Assembly (NCBI GenBank): GCA_002719955.1
Contig: PBFW01000039.1
Span: 1-57,208, forward strand
Reading direction: 5' to 3'
Length of the DNA stretch: 57,208 nucleotides
Source: Deltaproteobacteria bacterium
GTDB lineage: Bacteria > Myxococcota_A > UBA9160 > UBA4427
Positions 35,363 through 44,328 of the stretch are shown here, piece by piece. A program made the position numbers and the translations under genes. Positions within the stretch are counted from its first letter, which is position 1, and the number at the start of each line of letters is the position of its first letter. The notes below the pieces were generated by a model. It worked only from the letters and a program-made list of their open reading frames with translations, did no database searches and was not told the DNA's origin.

Positions 35363-35458
35363 CGAGAAAGTGTAGAGCAACCCAGGCGGTCGCACGAGAA
35401 CGCGTCGAGCGGACCCGGTCCGAACGAGAACCCATGAGAGATCCATGAAGGAGCCCGC

Positions 35459-36316
35459 ATGAAAGTCGGAATGAACCTCTTGTTATGGACCGACGATCCC
35501 GTCGATGAATCATGGCTGCCGCTCTACGAACGGCTCAAGGGCATGGGATTCGACGGCGTCGAAGTTCCCATCTTCGACGCCGATACCGAAAAATTCGCTG
35601 ACCTCGGCAAGCGCCTCGACGATCTAGGCCTCGAGCGAACGGCCATCACCGTTCGAACCCCCCAGGACGACCCGATCTCATCCGACACCTCCACCCGCGA
35701 CGCCTCCCTCACGCTCACCCAGAGAGTCCTCGACTGCTGTGAAGCCGTGGGCTCGACACTCCTGGGCGGACCCCTCTATGCGGCGATCGGCCAATTCAGT
35801 GGAGCTGGACCGACCGAAGAAGAGTGGGGCCGCAGCGTGTCCATTCTCCAGCAGGCTGCGGATTATGCCGCGCGCGCAGGAATCGACCTCAGTTTCGAGT
35901 TCCTGAACCGCTTCGAGATCTACCTGCTGAATTCGACGGCCGACACGGCCCGCTATGTCTCCGATCTCGATCGCCCAAACGTCGGGATCCACTACGACAC
36001 CTTCCACGCCCACATCGAAGAGAAGGACCCGGCCGGTGCGATCCGGGCGCACGCGAACGCGATCAGCCACGTCCACATTTCGGAGAACGATCGAAGCACC
36101 CCCGGGCGAGGACAGGTCGCGTGGGACGCCACCTTCGATGCGCTCGTCGCCCATGGCTACGACGATTGGCTCACGATCGAAGCCTTCGGCAGTGCCCTGC
36201 CCTCCCTGACCGCCGCCACCAAGATCTGGCGCCGCATGTTCGACGACGAAGAGGAGCTGGCCCGTGAGGGGCACGATTTCATCCGGCGGGAATGGGGCAA
36301 GCGAAGGGAAGGCTAG
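35459..36316 (+). CDS. Sugar phosphate isomerase/epimerase-type TIM barrel
   Basis: This 285-residue TIM-barrel protein belongs to the xylose isomerase-like group of D-tagatose 3-epimerase and hydroxypyruvate isomerase relatives. Metal ligands of this group can be seen: E in LSFEFLNRF, D in GIHYDTFHAHIEE, H in HVHISENDRSTPG, and E in TIEAFG near the C-terminus. It should move a keto or hydroxyl group along a sugar using Mn2+ or Co2+. The ATG is marked by AAGGAG five bases upstream. The DSTPGRGQ-like stretch and length support the epimerase type. It is divergent from the MoaD-like gene, and its substrate is unknown. Confidence 0.9.
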   Translation: MKVGMNLLLWTDDPVDESWLPLYERLKGMGFDGVEVPIFDADTEKFADLGKRLDDLGLERTAITVRTPQDDPISSDTSTRDASLTLTQRVLDCCEAVGSTLLGGPLYAAIGQFSGAGPTEEEWGRSVSILQQAADYAARAGIDLSFEFLNRFEIYLLNSTADTARYVSDLDRPNVGIHYDTFHAHIEEKDPAGAIRAHANAISHVHISENDRSTPGRGQVAWDATFDALVAHGYDDWLTIEAFGSALPSLTAATKIWRRMFDDEEELAREGHDFIRREWGKRREG

Positions 36317-36427
36317 AACCGAACGAGGAATCCCGAAGAGGGTCGAGGTGCCCCACGGCCCGGGTACGATGATTCGGATGGCCTCCGATCTCCGCGTGCA
36401 CAAGCCTTCCGGCAGTCCGATTCACTC

Positions 36428-36436
36428 TGATATAAT
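36428..36436 (+). promoter_or_regulatory. Extended -10 promoter ahead of the molybdopterin oxidoreductase
   Basis: The bases TGA-TATAAT form a perfect -10 hexamer with the TG extension, 27 bases before the ATG at 36463. No convincing -35 hexamer lies 16-18 bases upstream, which is common for extended -10 promoters. In this GC-rich sequence a perfect TATAAT is rare, and its place in the 146-bp gap is right for a promoter. Confidence 0.6.
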
Positions 36437-36462
36437 GATCCACCCGCGATTCGAGAGGTCCC

Positions 36463-38637
36463 ATGACGATGCGTGAACCCCCCCGATCCGAGACCCGTGA
36501 CGCCCTTTCCTTCTGCCGCCAATGCATGGGGATGTGCGGGACCGTCGTGACCCTCGACGCGAACGATCGTGTCGTCTCGGTTCGCGGCGATCACGACGAT
36601 CCGTCGACCCTCGGATATGCCTGTTTCAAGGGTCTGAATGCGAGCGAGGGGCATAACAGTCCAGATCGCTTCCTGCAGCCGATGAAGCGAAAGCCGGGAG
36701 GCCGCCTCGAACCGGTCGAACTCGAAACGGCCCTCGACGAAATCGCGGAAAAGATCGCGGCGCTCCTCGAGAGCGATGGGCCCGAATCGATCGCAGGCTA
36801 TCGCGGCGGAGGCGCCTTCTTCTCCTCGTCCTCCGTAATGATGCTGCCGGCTCTTCTCCGGGCGATCGGCACTCCCAAAGCCTACTCCTCGATCACGATC
36901 GACCAATCCGCCAAGGAGGTCACCGCCGGCCGCCTCGGCGTCTGGCCCCCCGGTCGAACGCCATTCAGCCGAAGCGACGTCTATTTACTCGTGGGATCGA
37001 ACCCGCTGGTCTCCGTCAGTGCCAACGGATTCGACACGCGGAACCCGACCAAGCGGCTCCGCGCCGCCCGTGAGCGCGGAATGAAATTCATCGTGGTCGA
37101 CCCGCGGCGCAGCGAGACGGCCCAGCAGGCGGATATCCATCTCCAACCGCTTCCCGGCGAGGATTGCACCCTCCTCGCCGGACTCCTTCACATCATCCTC
37201 GCCGAGGGGTGGCAGGACCAGGAATTCTGCGCGCGCTACGCGGATGACGTCGAGGCGTTCGAGCGCGCGGTCGCGCCTTTCACCCCCGAAGCCGTCGCGC
37301 GACGCGCCGACGTACCCGTCGAGACTCTTCGCGAGGCGGCGAGACTCTTCGCGCAGGAATGCAGCACAGGTCCAGCGGCGGGCGCGACCGGCCCCGATAT
37401 GTCGCCCGGCGGCAATCTCGCCGAACACCTGATCGAATGTCTCAACGTCATCTGTGGTCGCTACCTGCGCGAGGGTGATGAGATCGAACACCCCGGTGCC
37501 ATCCATGCGCGACAACTCATCAAGGCCGAAGTGATCCCGGCAGCGCGTTGGTGGGAGCACGGGTTCAAGAGTCGGATCGGTGGCTTCGGACAATTCTCGG
37601 AAGAATTCCCGACCGGCACCCTGCCCGACGAAATCCTCGAACCGGGCCCGGGCCGCGTTCGCTGCTTGTTTTCACATGGGGGCAACCCAGCCTCGGCGAT
37701 CCCTGAGATCGAAAAGGTCGAGCGGGCCTTCGAAGCGCTCGATCTCCTCGTGGCGATCGAGCCCTTCCCGTCGATGACCACGGCGATGGCCGACTATGTC
37801 CTCCCGTCCACCCTTCAATACGAACGTGCGGACCTGCCTATGTGGCTCTGGGAAAGCCTGATCTCCGCCGAACCCTATACGCGCTACACGCCGGCCCTCG
37901 CCAGGCCGCCCGAGGGATCCTGCGTTCGCGACGACCACTATTATTTCTGGGCGATTGCGAAGCGCCTCGGGCTCACACTGCAGCTCTTCGGCGAACCGCT
38001 CGATATAGAAACGGCGCCTACGACGGACGAGATCCTTGCACGCACCGCAAAGAACGCGCCCATTCCCTTCGAGCAAATCCAGTCCGCCGAGCGCGGGATC
38101 CTCTTCGACCACGAAAAACAATTCGTCGAACCAGGTGACCCGGATAGTCCCCATCGCTTCAGCCTCCTACCGGAAGATGTCGCTTCAGAACTCCGCGAAT
38201 TCGAGGCGGTGCTCGCCATGCCCGCGCTGGGTGGAGACGGGTTCGATTATCGCCTGGCGGTACGCCGAATCCGGGAGGCCAACAACTCTGCGGGGCTCGG
38301 GCTTCCCTCCATCAAGAGACGCATCCCCTTCAACCCGGCCTTCATGAACCCGGAGGATATGAAGGCGGAAGGGGTCGCCGAGGGCGATGCCATCGAGATC
38401 GCTTCGCGACACGGCGCGATTCGCGCCCTCGCGACCGCCGACCCGACGCTTCGCCGGGGGGTCGTCTCGATCGTCCACGGCTTCGGTGGGCTGCCACGCG
38501 ACAAGGCGGACTATTCCGACGTAGGCGTCTCCACGAATTGGCTCACGAGCCTCGACACGAGTGCCCGCGAGACGATCAACGCGATGCCCTGGATGGGCGG
38601 CTTTCCGGTATCGGTCCGGCGCGTCGATAACACGTAG
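36463..38637 (+). CDS. Molybdopterin-dependent oxidoreductase (DMSO reductase family)
   Basis: This 724-residue protein is a catalytic subunit of the bis-molybdopterin guanine dinucleotide family. The N-terminal [4Fe-4S] site is C18-x-x-C21-x-x-x-C25 with C54 as fourth ligand. Later come YLLVGSNPLVSVSANG, IVVDPRRSETAQQADIHLQPLPGEDCTLLAGLLHI and PAFMNPEDMKAEGVAEGDAIEIASRHG, the cofactor-binding C-terminal domain. No Tat signal is visible, so the enzyme is likely cytoplasmic. No electron-transfer or anchor subunit is adjacent. The ATG is 27 bases after the TATAAT box. Relatives include formate dehydrogenase-like and nitrate-type enzymes; the substrate cannot be assigned. Confidence 0.9.
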   Translation: MTMREPPRSETRDALSFCRQCMGMCGTVVTLDANDRVVSVRGDHDDPSTLGYACFKGLNASEGHNSPDRFLQPMKRKPGGRLEPVELETALDEIAEKIAALLESDGPESIAGYRGGGAFFSSSSVMMLPALLRAIGTPKAYSSITIDQSAKEVTAGRLGVWPPGRTPFSRSDVYLLVGSNPLVSVSANGFDTRNPTKRLRAARERGMKFIVVDPRRSETAQQADIHLQPLPGEDCTLLAGLLHIILAEGWQDQEFCARYADDVEAFERAVAPFTPEAVARRADVPVETLREAARLFAQECSTGPAAGATGPDMSPGGNLAEHLIECLNVICGRYLREGDEIEHPGAIHARQLIKAEVIPAARWWEHGFKSRIGGFGQFSEEFPTGTLPDEILEPGPGRVRCLFSHGGNPASAIPEIEKVERAFEALDLLVAIEPFPSMTTAMADYVLPSTLQYERADLPMWLWESLISAEPYTRYTPALARPPEGSCVRDDHYYFWAIAKRLGLTLQLFGEPLDIETAPTTDEILARTAKNAPIPFEQIQSAERGILFDHEKQFVEPGDPDSPHRFSLLPEDVASELREFEAVLAMPALGGDGFDYRLAVRRIREANNSAGLGLPSIKRRIPFNPAFMNPEDMKAEGVAEGDAIEIASRHGAIRALATADPTLRRGVVSIVHGFGGLPRDKADYSDVGVSTNWLTSLDTSARETINAMPWMGGFPVSVRRVDNT

Positions 38638-38673
38638 CGAGCAGAAGGTGGTGACACGGGATCACCGCGCAAA

Positions 38674-38955
38674 TCACTCGTATGTACAGAGATAAGCCGT
38701 GTCGCCAGCGACCTCGAGCTGAAAGCTCTGGTTGGCTTCGACGATGAAGCTCTCGCCCGGCGCATAGGGACGAAACTCGGAATCACCCGGGAGGCAGACC
38801 CTGAGCTCACCGCTCACGACCGTCATGGTCTCCTTCTGGCTCGTCCCGAATTCATATTCACCCGGTGCCATGACACCGACCGAGGCACGCAGGGTCGAAC
38901 TCTGGAAGCCAATCGATTTGACGTGGCCGCCGAAATATTCGTTGACGTCGAGCAC
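38674..38955 (-). CDS. ppnP: Pyrimidine/purine nucleoside phosphorylase (PpnP, DUF1255)
   Basis: This 93-residue cupin-fold protein matches Ppn[64 protein letters not shown] and the final AYLCTYE. PpnP splits nucleosides with phosphate to yield free base and ribose 1-phosphate. The start is a GTG at 38955, nine bases after GGAG. This gives the usual length of about 94; the reading frame stays open further but the upstream part is not conserved. It lies 89 bp downstream of the SDR gene, same direction, and converges with the molybdopterin enzyme across 36 bp. Confidence 0.9.
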   Translation of the reverse strand: MLDVNEYFGGHVKSIGFQSSTLRASVGVMAPGEYEFGTSQKETMTVVSGELRVCLPGDSEFRPYAPGESFIVEANQSFQLEVAGDTAYLCTYE

Positions 38956-39044
38956 GGGCAGAATCTCCAGAAAGGCACACGACCCGGCCGGCGAGTCGTC
39001 GCGAAAACCAATCGTTGTCGAAGTGCGCGAACTCCCCAAACCGT

Positions 39045-39827
39045 TCAGGTGAGGAACCACTTGCCCCCGTTCACCGCGATACTCTGGCCGGTGATCGGTC
39101 GCGCGTGCTCCGAAGCGAGAAAAAGCGCCGTGCCGGCGCACTCCTCGGTCGTGGGGGTATAGCGAAGCGCGAACTGTTCATTGTAGACCGCGAGTTCCTC
39201 TTCGTAGGTTCTACCGGCCGCGGCGGCGAGGTCTTCCAGGTAGAGACGGAAATTCTCGCCATCCATCGGGCCGAGCTGAATCCCGTTCGCGCGAATCCCG
39301 TCGGGACCCAACTCGACCGCGATCGTGCGAACCAGACTGGCCAGCGCTGCTTTCGAGGCGGCATAGGCGCCGAGCGTAGGCGGTGGATCCGTGCTCGCTC
39401 CGGAGTTCACCAACACGATTCGCCCATCCCCGCGCTCGCGCATGGAGGGGATCACCGCCTGAACGAGATGGAGCGCGCCGAAGAGGTTGACCTCCAGGAT
39501 GTCGCGCCAATCCTGGGGATCGGATTCACCCAGGGGCTTGTAATCGCCATCGTAGTGGCCGTTCTGGACCAGGATATCGACACGACGGAAGCGCTCGAGT
39601 GCGGCCTCGACCAGCGCTTCGCACGCTCGACGATCGGTGATATCCGTCGCGATGGCGATGACCGAACGACCCAGCGCCTCGATCTCGCCGGCGACGGCCG
39701 CGAGTCGCTCCTGATGTCGAGCGGCGATCGCGAGATCGGCGCCTTCGCGAGCGTAGAGGAGCGCGATCTCACGGCCGAGGCCCGGACCGATTCCGGTCAC
39801 GATCGCGACCTTGCCTTCGAGCAACAT
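39045..39827 (-). CDS. Short-chain dehydrogenase/reductase (SDR)
   Basis: This 260-residue SDR has TGIGPGLG in place of the classical TGxxxGIG, and VQNGHYDG replacing the NNAG motif, both atypical but seen in some lineages. Catalysis is supported by VNSGAS and YAASK. The C-terminus [12 protein letters not shown] follows family rules. The unusual NNAG region could alter the fourth catalytic residue (Asn). It lies 37 bp downstream of the DapB-fold dehydrogenase and is probably co-transcribed with it and ppnP in one leftward run. Substrate unknown. Confidence 0.87.
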   Translation of the reverse strand: MLLEGKVAIVTGIGPGLGREIALLYAREGADLAIAARHQERLAAVAGEIEALGRSVIAIATDITDRRACEALVEAALERFRRVDILVQNGHYDGDYKPLGESDPQDWRDILEVNLFGALHLVQAVIPSMRERGDGRIVLVNSGASTDPPPTLGAYAASKAALASLVRTIAVELGPDGIRANGIQLGPMDGENFRLYLEDLAAAAGRTYEEELAVYNEQFALRYTPTTEECAGTALFLASEHARPITGQSIAVNGGKWFLT

Positions 39828-39864
39828 GGTCTTTCTCTCTCACGTGGCTCCCTCGGAGGGAGAG

Positions 39865-40914
39865 TCAGGTAGCGAACCGCCCGGTCGCGCAGATGATCGG
39901 GAGGTCGAGGGAACTTCGAATACCGACTTCCGCGCGACAGACCGGGGCAAGCGCGTTCACGCAATTCATCGCCGTCCAGACGAGCCCAGGCTCGGTCGTA
40001 TGCGAATCGATTGCACTCAATGTGCAGCGCACCGAAGGATCGCCCTCGACCTCGACGGTATATTCCAGCGGCGCGTCATAGGGCCAATCCTTGTCGAGGT
40101 CCCGCGACATCTTCCAGTAGGTCTGGAACTCGATGACATGACGCTCGCCAAGCTTCCCGATATATTCGAAATGCTGCCCCGCGACCTGGCCCTTTTGGAT
40201 CATGCCAGCATGAACCGGAATGTCGCGGGTCGCGACCGAGAACTCGTGATGATGTTCATAGCCGTCGAGTTCGAAGCCGAGTCCCGCCGCGAGCATATCC
40301 ATCGACTCGTAGAAGATCGTGCTCATCACGCCCATCAGCGCGGGTGGCTCCTTTGCGGCGTCCTCCGCGGACATTCCGAAGCCGAGCTGTTCCATCATCA
40401 TCTCGGGGCTCTCGCTGCCCTGGGACAGGTCACAGACTTCGCGGATCGTGACCTTGTCGATCCGCCGACACAGGGCGCTCAACACGAGGGGCAGCCGATC
40501 GCCCGCGAAGCCCGGATGAATTCCGCTTCCGTGAAAGGAAACGCCGCCGACGCGACAGGCCGATTCGAGACGCGAGGCCAGGATCGGATCCTTGATGAAG
40601 GAGAAGCCGGTCGGCGTCACGATATTCTTGCCCGATTCGAGGATACGACACATCTCGCCGACGTCTGCGAGAAGCGGCGCATAGAGGACACAATCCGCGT
40701 CGATCGCCAGCAGCCCGTCGATGTCTCGCGTCGCCTCGAGACCAATCGGCGCGATCCCCGCGATCGTCCCCGCGTCCTGACCCTCCTTCGCCTCACCGTG
40801 GACCCACACGCCCGCCAATTCGAGTTGGGGGTCCTCGGTGATGGCGCCGATCGCGTAGCGTCCGACGCTCCCCGTTGCCCACTGGATGATCTTGAGCGGC
40901 CTTTCGAGAGCCAT
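39865..40914 (-). CDS. DapB-fold NAD(P)-dependent dehydrogenase (2,4-diaminopentanoate dehydrogenase-like)
   Basis: This 349-residue protein begins LKIIQWATGSVGRYAIGAI, the start of the dihydrodipicolinate reductase-type Rossmann domain. A long C-terminal domain carries GVSFHGSGIHPGFAGDRLP and GYEHHHEFSVATRD. That arrangement resembles 2,4-diaminopentanoate dehydrogenase-like proteins, which in many actinobacteria and proteobacteria are annotated 'dihydrodipicolinate reductase' without being one. The ATG (MALERPLKI) has GGAGGGG six bases upstream. It is divergent from the thioredoxin-like lipoprotein. The true substrate is not known. Confidence 0.83.
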   Translation of the reverse strand: MALERPLKIIQWATGSVGRYAIGAITEDPQLELAGVWVHGEAKEGQDAGTIAGIAPIGLEATRDIDGLLAIDADCVLYAPLLADVGEMCRILESGKNIVTPTGFSFIKDPILASRLESACRVGGVSFHGSGIHPGFAGDRLPLVLSALCRRIDKVTIREVCDLSQGSESPEMMMEQLGFGMSAEDAAKEPPALMGVMSTIFYESMDMLAAGLGFELDGYEHHHEFSVATRDIPVHAGMIQKGQVAGQHFEYIGKLGERHVIEFQTYWKMSRDLDKDWPYDAPLEYTVEVEGDPSVRCTLSAIDSHTTEPGLVWTAMNCVNALAPVCRAEVGIRSSLDLPIICATGRFAT

Positions 40915-41040
40915 GCCGATCCCCTCCGAGTTCGCCGTCGCGCTCCACCGGGAGCCGTCGAGCGTCGTCAAGCCTAGACTCTTCGAGCAGCGGCCGCATC
41001 GAGGCCGACGGGGACAATGAAAGAGGAGAGACCACAGAGC

Positions 41041-41580
41041 ATGCCCAGAATCCTGATCCTGTGGATGGCGTTCTCTGCGCTGACCGGGTCGACCGCCGCG
41101 TGCATCCAGGAGACGGCGGAGTCCGGACACGCATATGGCATTCCGCTCCGCAGCGATGCCGAACTGGCCGCGGAGCTGAGCGCGCTCTGCGAAACCGCCA
41201 TGACCCGCGCGACCCAGGCCGGCTCACCGTCGGAATCGGGTGGGAGCCGTCCGATTCTGGTCGAGTTCTCGGCCGCCTGGTGCAGCGACTGCCTGCGCCT
41301 GGGCGAGATGAAAAAGGCGAGCGCCCTCGCGAAGGAACTCTCGATGTGGCCGAATACGACGATCAATGTCGGCCACTTCGATCACCACCGCGATATCCTC
41401 GACGACATGAAGATCGAGAGCATCGCGCATTGGGCGATCCTGCGACCCACGAACTGCGCGGACCCGATCCAACGCTGGATCCGGATGGCCGACCGGACCC
41501 TCGAAGTTTCGAGCGGCACCGCACGAAATCTCACGCCCGCCGATCTCGCCGGCTGGCTACGCGATTTCCGAAGGTCCTAG
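41041..41580 (+). CDS. Thioredoxin-like lipoprotein
   Basis: This 179-residue protein has a lipoprotein signal (ILILWMAFSALTG then STAAC) and a thioredoxin-like domain with active site WCSDC in FSAAWCSDCLRLGEM. The fold continues with NVGHFDHHRDILDDMKIESIAHWAILRPTN. Cys-x-x-Cys periplasmic thioredoxins reduce or isomerise disulfides in exported proteins; WCSDC is uncommon compared with WCGPC, so a specialised role is likely. The ATG at 41041 was chosen because it leaves a short n-region; an ATG 24 bases earlier would add acidic residues. It converges with the EthD-like gene across 22 bp. Confidence 0.8.
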   Translation: MPRILILWMAFSALTGSTAACIQETAESGHAYGIPLRSDAELAAELSALCETAMTRATQAGSPSESGGSRPILVEFSAAWCSDCLRLGEMKKASALAKELSMWPNTTINVGHFDHHRDILDDMKIESIAHWAILRPTNCADPIQRWIRMADRTLEVSSGTARNLTPADLAGWLRDFRRS

Positions 41581-41602
41581 AGGCCATCCCGCCGCGTATC
41601 GA

Positions 41603-42394
41603 CTACCAGAGCTGATCGGCGTAGGTATTCGTCCCGACGACCGTTTTGTGAAAGGGTCCGGCGAAACAGACATGCCCCATCCCGGAAGCGTCGATCGCCT
41701 CCGCATAATATCGGACATCATCCCAGGCTTGCCGAGGCCGCCCCTCGAGAAAGGCCAGCTGCATCGTCCGCTCCGGCCCCCCCGTCCCCGTCCCGAGATC
41801 CATCGGCGCGTTTCCAGTGATCTCGTCGCGGGGCCGTGAACACCAGCTCGAAATCGACGCAATCGCCCCGCCCTCGAACCTGCCGGACTCGGCCGTCCAC
41901 GCCAGCAACTCCTGCTGCGAGACCCCCGACGCACGTTCCGTCGCGATCATCGCGATTCCCGGATAGCCATGATCGAGTGCCAGTTGGATCGGAACCGGAT
42001 CATCATCACGATAGGCGGTCGCCAGGTAATCGAAGAGAACGGTGTGCACGTGCGTGCGCTCGAGGAAACCGCGACCATTCGAGTAGAGCCAATGGACCTG
42101 CTCCCCGGCCCATTTCCAATGTTCTTCCCCCTTGCCCGCCTGAACCCAATAGATGGCCACATAAGAGCCGGCGTCGACGGGATTGGCGACTTCGCCGCGG
42201 CCATCGGAGATCCGCAGATCCTTCAGTTCGCGGGTCGCCACCCAACGGCTCCCGGAAAAGAGCCAGGGGCCGACCATGCAACCCGCATAGAAATGGTCCC
42301 GTTCGTACCAACGGTTATAGGCGATCTCGGATCCCCGATTCGGATCGACGAGGGTGAGCAACATGCTCCCGATTTCGATGGGACAATCCTCCAC
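41603..42394 (-). CDS. Hypothetical protein with EthD/Dabb-like N-terminus
   Basis: This 263-residue protein begins VEDCPIEIGSMLLTLVDPNRG with NRWYERDHFYAGCMVGPW, which resembles the dimeric alpha-beta barrel start of EthD-like proteins. The central part (YVAIYWVQAGKGEEHWKWAGEQVHWLY) and the C-terminal part (a second ferredoxin-like module) give two such folds in tandem. These proteins occur next to P450 and dioxygenase pathways, but their role is not settled. The start GTG is supported by GGGAGG six bases upstream and is preferred to an ATG ten codons later. The gene is divergent from the alcohol dehydrogenase gene across 260 bp. Confidence 0.65.
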   Translation of the reverse strand: MEDCPIEIGSMLLTLVDPNRGSEIAYNRWYERDHFYAGCMVGPWLFSGSRWVATRELKDLRISDGRGEVANPVDAGSYVAIYWVQAGKGEEHWKWAGEQVHWLYSNGRGFLERTHVHTVLFDYLATAYRDDDPVPIQLALDHGYPGIAMIATERASGVSQQELLAWTAESGRFEGGAIASISSWCSRPRDEITGNAPMDLGTGTGGPERTMQLAFLEGRPRQAWDDVRYYAEAIDASGMGHVCFAGPFHKTVVGTNTYADQLW

Positions 42395-42654
42395 ACGCTT
42401 CCTCCCTGAATCTCTGGACAGATCGGCACAGCGTAGCAACGCTCGGACGCCTCCCAAAACACCGCCCGAGCGCCCGCGGCGGGGGGGGCTCGCATGGACG
42501 CGCGCGACGGGGCTAGAATCGGACGGTCGTGGCAAGAGATCGGCGAGGAAGAAGACCCTCAACGATCCAGCCGCGCGATGGACACGGTCGCTGGCGACCG
42601 GTCGAAGAACAACCCGTCTAACAGTGCTTCCCGACAGGAAGACCGGAGAATCTC

Positions 42655-43737
42655 ATGAAGGCCGCCGTTCTGCGCGAACTCAATGCGCCCCTGACCATCG
42701 AAAACGTCGACATCGACAAGCCCGGACCGAACGAAGTCCTGACCCGCACCGCCGCCTCTGGCATCTGCCATAGCGACCTCCATATCATCGAAGGCGGTAT
42801 CCCGATGGCCATGCCCTGCATCCTCGGCCACGAACCCTCGGGCATCGTCGAAGCGGTCGGCTCCGACGTGAAGGATTTCAAACCCGGCGACCACGTGATC
42901 GGATGCCTCAATGCCTGGTGCGGCACCTGCAACTATTGCCTGACCGGCCGGCCCCACCTCTGCATGCCGCCCGAGATGCTCATGCGCCTCGACGGAACGT
43001 CTCGTCTTACCCAGGGCGGTTCGCCCGTCGTTCAGTTCGCGCTCTCCTCCTTCGCCGAGCAGATGCTGACCCACGAGCGTGCGCTCGTGAAGATCAAGGA
43101 CGAGATGCCCCTCGATCGCGCTTCATTGATCGGCTGCGGTGTCACGACCGGAATCGGAGCCGCACTTCGCACCGCCAAGGTCGAACCCGGCGCGACGACC
43201 GCGATCATCGGCTGCGGCGGCGTCGGACTCTCGGCGCTGCAGGGTTGTCGGATCGCCGGTGCGGGCCGGATCATCGCCGTCGACACGATGGACTGGAAAC
43301 TCGAGCTCGCCCGGGATCTCGGCGCAACCGACGTCGTGAACGGAACCGAGGGGGACGCGGTGGCGCAGGTCCAGGAATTGACCGGCGGCGGCGTCGACTA
43401 TGCGTTCGAATGCATCGGCCTCCAACCTACTATCAAGCAGGCCGTCGGCATGGCCGCCAAGGGGGGCGCGGCCGTCCTCGTCGGGGTGCTCCCGATCGAC
43501 CAGGAGGTTTCGCTGAGCGCATCGGAGATCACGCTTCAGGAGAAGCGCGTCCTCGGTTCCTTCATGGGCTCGAACGCGTTCCGCCGCGACATGCCGCAAT
43601 ACGTCGACTACTACCTCGACGGGCGACTCCGCCTCGACGAGATGATCTCCAAGCGCATCTCGCTGGACGAAATCAACCCCGCCTTCGACGCCATGAGGGG
43701 CGGCGAAGTCGCGCGCTCGGTCATCGTCTTCGACTGA
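42655..43737 (+). CDS. Zinc-dependent alcohol dehydrogenase (MDR family)
   Basis: This 360-residue medium-chain dehydrogenase should oxidise primary or secondary alcohols with NAD. Catalytic zinc ligands are C38 and H59 (with E60) and a cysteine further along; structural zinc is held by C89, C92, C95 and C103. The Rossmann motif is GCGGVGLSAL, followed by an Asp at the end of beta-2 (VDTMD), consistent with NAD. Overall pattern and length match class III-like alcohol dehydrogenases, yet the C-terminal region is closest to aryl/alkyl alcohol dehydrogenases. It begins a rightward run with the CMD-like and GST genes. Confidence 0.92.
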   Translation: MKAAVLRELNAPLTIENVDIDKPGPNEVLTRTAASGICHSDLHIIEGGIPMAMPCILGHEPSGIVEAVGSDVKDFKPGDHVIGCLNAWCGTCNYCLTGRPHLCMPPEMLMRLDGTSRLTQGGSPVVQFALSSFAEQMLTHERALVKIKDEMPLDRASLIGCGVTTGIGAALRTAKVEPGATTAIIGCGGVGLSALQGCRIAGAGRIIAVDTMDWKLELARDLGATDVVNGTEGDAVAQVQELTGGGVDYAFECIGLQPTIKQAVGMAAKGGAAVLVGVLPIDQEVSLSASEITLQEKRVLGSFMGSNAFRRDMPQYVDYYLDGRLRLDEMISKRISLDEINPAFDAMRGGEVARSVIVFD

Positions 43738-43857
43738 GCGGGCGCGATCCGCCCGCGCTTGGAAGATCGCCTCACGCCGGGCGCGGCCGAGAGGGTTCGC
43801 GAAGCCCTGTCGGAGGCGAGCGATTCCTCGACCCTCTCGAACGAGATAGGAGAATGC

Positions 43858-44259
43858 GTGCCGATGGACCAGGACGAAAATACACAGCAGAGACGCGAGC
43901 GTGGACTCACGATGTACAGGGAGGTGTATGGAGAAAATGCCGTCCTCCCGCCCGGCGACTCGGCCGAGTTCTTCGACCTGCTGATCATCGACCAGCAATT
44001 CTCGGAGGTCTGGTCCCGCCGGGCGTTGGCGATCCCCTCCCGGCGACTCCTGACGATGGGGGTCCTGGCGGCCACCCGCCGCTTCGACATCCTCGAGATC
44101 CAGTTCAAGCGGGCGCTCGAAACCGGAGAGCTCACTCCGGAGCAGGTTCGCGAAGTCGTCATCCACCTCGTCAGTTACGTCGGCACACCTTCGAGCGGCG
44201 AGCTCTATCGCGCGAGCGAGGCGGCGATCACGGCGCAGGAGGATGCGGGGCAGGCCTGA
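43858..44259 (+). CDS. Carboxymuconolactone decarboxylase-like protein
   Basis: This 133-residue protein carries the CMD fold: RRERGLTMYREVYGENA, IPSRRLLTMGVLAATRRFDILEIQFKRALETG, and ELTPEQVREVVIHLVSYVGTPSSGE. It lacks the CxxC of the AhpD peroxiredoxin-reductase branch, so it is more likely a true gamma-carboxymuconolactone decarboxylase-type enzyme or a relative. The GTG start has AGGAGA upstream; an ATG two codons later is a good alternative. It sits 120 bp behind the alcohol dehydrogenase and ahead of the GST, so it may belong to one catabolic operon. Exact reaction unknown. Confidence 0.8.
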   Translation: MPMDQDENTQQRRERGLTMYREVYGENAVLPPGDSAEFFDLLIIDQQFSEVWSRRALAIPSRRLLTMGVLAATRRFDILEIQFKRALETGELTPEQVREVVIHLVSYVGTPSSGELYRASEAAITAQEDAGQA

Positions 44260-44328
44260 CCCACCAGGGGTTCGAGCAGAAACGCAGGCCACCTGAATTC
44301 GCTGGATGCCTCGGGCTAGACTGCCGCC

